This document shows, one piece after another, positions 60,121-64,000 of a DNA stretch of 64,000 bases (position 1 is the stretch's first letter; each line of letters opens with the position of its first letter). Under the pieces are notes generated by a model. That model was given only the letters and a program-made list of their open reading frames with translations. It searched no databases and was not told the DNA's origin. The translations under genes were made by a program, and so were the position numbers. Origin of the DNA: Moringa oleifera (lineage: Eukaryota; Streptophyta; Magnoliopsida; Brassicales; Moringaceae); NCBI GenBank assembly GCA_021397835.1, contig JAJFZO010000396.1, forward strand, positions 558,001 to 622,000. Reading direction: 5' to 3'.

Positions 60121-61890
60121 ACAGATGGCTCAACCACTTCCACAACAGGGAAGGGTTGAAAAAGGAAAATCAAATTGGAGAAACTTTTTCTTTTTATTTT
60201 TTAAATTGATGCCCAATCTTATTTTTTATGCATAAAACTTTGATTAATATTGTGAAAAGAGGTGTAAAAAGTTGTAAAAAATAATATTTAATATTTAATT
60301 TAATATATTTATTATCAAAATATGTGAAATAAGAGACACATGTTTATTATAAAATCAAAATAATGATTTTTACTTATGAGAGCTTTATTATTTTTATTTT
60401 CAAATATTATTTTTAGATATTCTTAATTTCTCCATTTTGAAATTTTAAATTTAATCGATTTGATCATGATCAATATTGAACATGTATTTTTCGGCCATAA
60501 CTTGCTAGGTGTATTATAATTGATTGAACCGTGATATTTTTTAATTGGGTAAGTGGAATAACTTTTATATTAATAATTATTTTAGAATTATAATATTTTT
60601 TAATATTTCATAAACATGTCTTTATATAGTTATGTATACCGTATTTTTGGTTTATGAAACTTTTGTTACCTTGATCTTATGATATATTATAATTATAATA
60701 TATTTTGAAAACTTTGGGTTTATTATGAATTTTACTTATAAAACTTAATTTTTAATATTTAAAATGATAAATTTGATGTAAACGAAAGAAAAATAAAGTG
60801 GGTTGAACGTGATGTAGCATAGAACGATACGATTCTCCGACATAAAAATCAAACAATCTACCAATAATTAGAGAGAGGGTGATAAAGTTTGCATTAGATT
60901 GAAGGGAAAGGGAGGGAGGGAGGGATGGATAAGGTCCGATAATGTCATGATTGATTTGGGGTAGATGATGAGAAGGCAAGGAATGAAAATGACAAATTTC
61001 ATAGCCTTTGTACATTGAAAAAGAGAAGGGCACCAAAGTGGGTGATGATGAGGATGTGCACACACTGCCTCTGCCTGGTTGGTATGGCAATCAACTTGAA
61101 TCTGACCTTTGCCTTCCCCTTTGCTTTTCTCAAATTCATTATTTCTTTGGCTCCCCGAATCTTTGGATGCCATCCCATTATTCTTTTTCTTCAATTTTCT
61201 AAAGGGGTATTTCTTTAGAATCATCATTTTCCCCTTAGATTTTGGATAGGCCCATCTCTCTCTTTCTCAATTTTTAATTGTTATATATGTCATTCCCACT
61301 TCTAATTTATGCTTTTTCCAAATATAGACCTTTATTTAAATTGTGACTTCTTGTTCTTATCAAGAATATAAGTTTTTATATTAATATTTGTAATGGGTCC
61401 ACTTTTTCACTTCCAATTTCTGCACAACTTGATAGTATCTCATATTAAAGATATTCTAAGAAGTTACCAAAGTTTTCCACAAAATTAGGTTAGGCTATTT
61501 TGGTAAAGTCAGGTGGGTAAATAGATTATTTTGGTAAATTTGCTGCCGAAAGTTTGTTCACAGGTCTCCATCCTAGTTGTCAAAAGGATATATATATATA
61601 TATTAATGACAAGTCTTAATTTTATAAGGCATGCATATGTAAATGTCGGTAATTAACTAAAAGATATGCATAATTAACCTTAACAATGCTTGTGCTAAGA
61701 AATTGATGATGGGTAATTGAGTTTTTGAATTGATTCTACAATACAAGAGAAGCATGAGCACTCGATGTTCTTTCGGATCACTTTGATTCTTAAATTAGAT
61801 AAAGATTTTGATAACATGATGATATCAAATGGAAAGAGCAATTATAATATTGGATAACCTAATTGGTATGTATAGAGATGGGAATATGTC
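60121..61890. other. AT-rich intergenic DNA
   Basis: No gene is recognised. Between 60860 and 61220 a less AT-rich island carries short overlapping frames on both strands, including a GGGA-rich run near 60905-60930; none resembles a known protein. A short TA microsatellite lies near 61590. Confidence 0.45.
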
Positions 61891-61899
61891 TTAAGTAGC

Positions 61900-62400
61900 T
61901 TAGAGGTCATTGTAGCTGAATGGCTTGATTCTTGTTGTAAACCTTAGACATAGTAGCCAGCTTGTTAAGGGTGTAGCCTTGCTGTCACATACGACCTTTG
62001 TGAAGAAGAGGATAGAGGGTGCTAATGATATTGGCTTGTATATGGCCTAGCAAACATTCATGGGGCTAAGCTTCCAACTCATGCTGATGGCCCCTGAACA
62101 TCGTGGAGTTGTGTTGTCTGTTGGGCTCTATAGCCTCATTAGGTTGTGTCTGTTGATTTATGAAAAAATTCTATAGCTCTCAGGAGTAATCTTGAAGAAG
62201 CCTGTAGAATGTCAAAACGAAAATCTGTTGAATTCGTTAGTCATTCTTCATGCCAGATGCTCCTATTTATAAGATCTTTTTAGCCCGATCTCGCCAAAAA
62301 TCCATGAAACGCGAGATGGCTAAGGAACCACGAGCGGGATGCTCCTTTAGCCTTCTTCATCGTTGAGTTCACTTTTCCTTTCTTTTCCTTAGATCATTCA
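61900..62400 (+). other. Possible LTR upstream of a gag-like element
   Basis: This stretch precedes gag-like sequence on the same strand and contains a TATA-like CTATTTATAAGATC at 62263-62276. No second LTR is in the window, so the call is positional. The right partner may lie beyond 64000. Confidence 0.3.
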
Positions 62401-63857
62401 CTGTTCTGGGTACATCCATGGGGGAAATGTGCTCTTCCAAGAGTAGCTTTTTCCATCCAGAATTCATTAGATTAGAAACCTTTTCGGAGGCCAACCGACC
62501 ATGGACTTGCTGCCATGGCTGGCCTTGTGTTTTCGAAGATTGCCTTAAAGAAGGTCAGTGCTTGCTTCTTCACCCCTTTTTCCTTAATGTCTGTAAACTC
62601 CTTTAACATTTCTCCTTCACAGCTGCTACCACATGCATGTCGATACCTTGTCGCCTTTGTAGCAAAATGTCTAGATTAAATGCAAGACTACGTCAGTAGC
62701 CATATTCACAATAAATTAGAGATGAACGGAGCTAGGATAACAAGTTTCAGTATTCTGGGAGTTCATAGGTCTAGGATCCACTTTGTCCGTGAAATCTACA
62801 TGTCCATACCCAACCTAAAACCTGATCTAGATGCTGAGACGGCTAAGACCCGACCATATTCCAAATCCTGACTCTTTGCCTTTACTAGATTTAGAATCCC
62901 TCCTTTATCATGACCACTATGATCTTGATACCGATCCCTCAATACGTCCTGATTCTAACCACCATGACACTGTTCCGGAACCTATGTACAGACCCAGCCC
63001 CTTGTCTCCGCCAGGTCCCAACCATTTTCCTCAACAAATAATGGATATTTCTGTCTGCTTTAGAGCTGAAAGTGCATCTACCGAAGTCTTTCTCACTCTG
63101 CAATGATGAATGCTTTGGCATACGTATTGTTCCTCAACAAAGTTTGGTCCCTAAAATGTATGCTTTGGGCATACGGGTTCTTTTAGTGGATGCCTTATTT
63201 CTTTTGTATGACTCTTATTCTTCGGTTGTTCCCAAGCTGCACACAAGCTGGCTTTAATCAAGGAAAAGTATAGCTACTATAGCAATGGGCTTCATTATGC
63301 TTCGAAAGAGATGGAGGTTGCTAATCAATCATCCATGGATGTGGTAAACGAAATTACCTCTCTGACTGCTGAGTTGGGGTGACCGAAAAATGTATTGGGC
63401 AAAAAAAAGAGAAGCAGTTGTCTATCCTAGAGGTAGAGTTAACCCAAACCCATCAAGCCATTGATGCAAGGCTGAAAAGGTTAAAGAGGACTTGACCTTA
63501 GGGCATCGGATCGGGCTGGAGAAGGCTCGGGATCAGGCAATCGAGATTTCCATGAAGAGCCAAAAATTTATCGACGAAGTGGATCAGAAAACAACTTCGT
63601 TCTATTACCCAATCAGAAGGGCTCTGGTGCAGGAGATCAAAGGTCAATACCATGGTCTCAATTTAGATTTCATGGAGGTGCACTCTCTTGCTCCTGCTCT
63701 TAAGCTAGCCCTGACCACTGAGGCTGAGCCTTCTGCCACTAACCTGATGGGCAAAGATCTCGAGGCTACTCCCAAAGCCGTTGAGGGACTAGAGGCTGCT
63801 CCTCTTACTGTTGAACCAGAAATTGCTCCCTCTGCAACTGTTCTTGAATTCCCATAG
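62400..63857 (+). pseudogene. Gag-like protein of a 'putative gypsy-type transposon', broken
   Basis: On the plus strand a Pro/Asp-rich region (62831-63106, e.g. DPSIRPDSNHHDTVPEP) is followed by a helical stretch near 63250-63380 (LIKEKYSYYSNGLHYASKEM, then DVVNEITSLTAEL). An open frame at 63492-63857 continues with a coiled-coil-like part (GLEKARDQAIEISMKSQKFI) and an Ala/Glu/Pro-rich tail. This layout fits the C-terminal half of plant gag-like proteins that accompany Transposase_28-type domains. Frames shift several times. No pol region is within the window. Confidence 0.45.
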
Positions 63858-64000
63858 TTTTGTGCTTTGATGGATGCCATAATTTGCTTTTTGTCTTCCT
63901 ACGTAACAGAACTATTTTACCTTAATCATTATAAAGAAACTTTCATTCACTTATGGATAAAAAATCAATATTAAAAATTTAAAACTACTGCAATAGCTCA

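Noticed and set aside
60752..61227. Overlapping 60-119 codon frames on both strands
   Set aside because: No frame resembles a known protein, and open frames on both strands at a less AT-rich island are expected by chance.

Overview
The window is nuclear DNA of a flowering plant, most likely a dicot, though no species can be named from it. Genes are split by GT-AG introns, intergenic DNA is very AT-rich, and decayed plant transposons of nearly every class are nested between four ordinary plant genes. All four genes lie on the minus strand: a PLS-type PPR gene (8668-10068), a JMJ32/JMJD7-like JmjC hydroxylase (10916-14285, four exons), a RUS1-like DUF647 gene (34636-46211, seven exons) and a chloroplast-type SirB1/transglutaminase-like gene (54473-59284, nine exons). 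JMJ32 and RUS1 carry neighbouring locus numbers in Arabidopsis (At3g45880, At3g45890), so their order here looks like old microsynteny stretched by transposons.

Layout. 1-8.3 kb: AT-rich DNA, a LINE tail, then a decayed Ty1/Copia element. 8.6-14.3 kb: PPR and JMJ32. 14.3-20.2 kb: AT-rich DNA with a Transposase_28-type fragment and a second LINE tail. 20,256-29,563: a CACTA element with perfect 13-bp terminal repeats and a TGA target duplication, holding a self-complementary GC-rich minisatellite, an AT-rich ~145-bp repeat and decayed TNP2- and TNP1-like genes. 30.3-40.4 kb: a rearranged stretch (below). 40.4-46.2 kb: RUS1 exons 1-6. 46.9-54 kb: hAT-like and DUF1985-type remnants with several tandem repeats. 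54.5-59.3 kb: the SirB1-like gene. 62-64 kb: the start of another gag-like element.

The main result is a local segmental duplication. The order at 30-40 kb is: RUS1 last exon (copy 1, broken) - Gypsy LTR and gag, cut at 32,043 - JMJ32 3' half (copy 2, broken) - RUS1 last exon (copy 2, open) - complete Gypsy element - RUS1 exons 6 to 1. This is what remains if a block from 10,655 (JMJ32 3' end) to 32,043 (Gypsy gag) was duplicated in tandem, and the second copy then lost everything from JMJ32 intron 2 to the last codon of RUS1. The two copies decayed reciprocally: JMJ32 is intact only in unit 1, the RUS1 terminal exon only in unit 2. RUS1 now ends in about 13 residues from filler plus former JMJ32 intron DNA, with a 3' flank made of a JMJ32 pseudogene. 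RUS1 exon 6 also has a 1-bp frameshift at an AAA run (41,999-42,001), which is a recent lesion, a sequencing error, or bypassed by an in-frame alternative acceptor.
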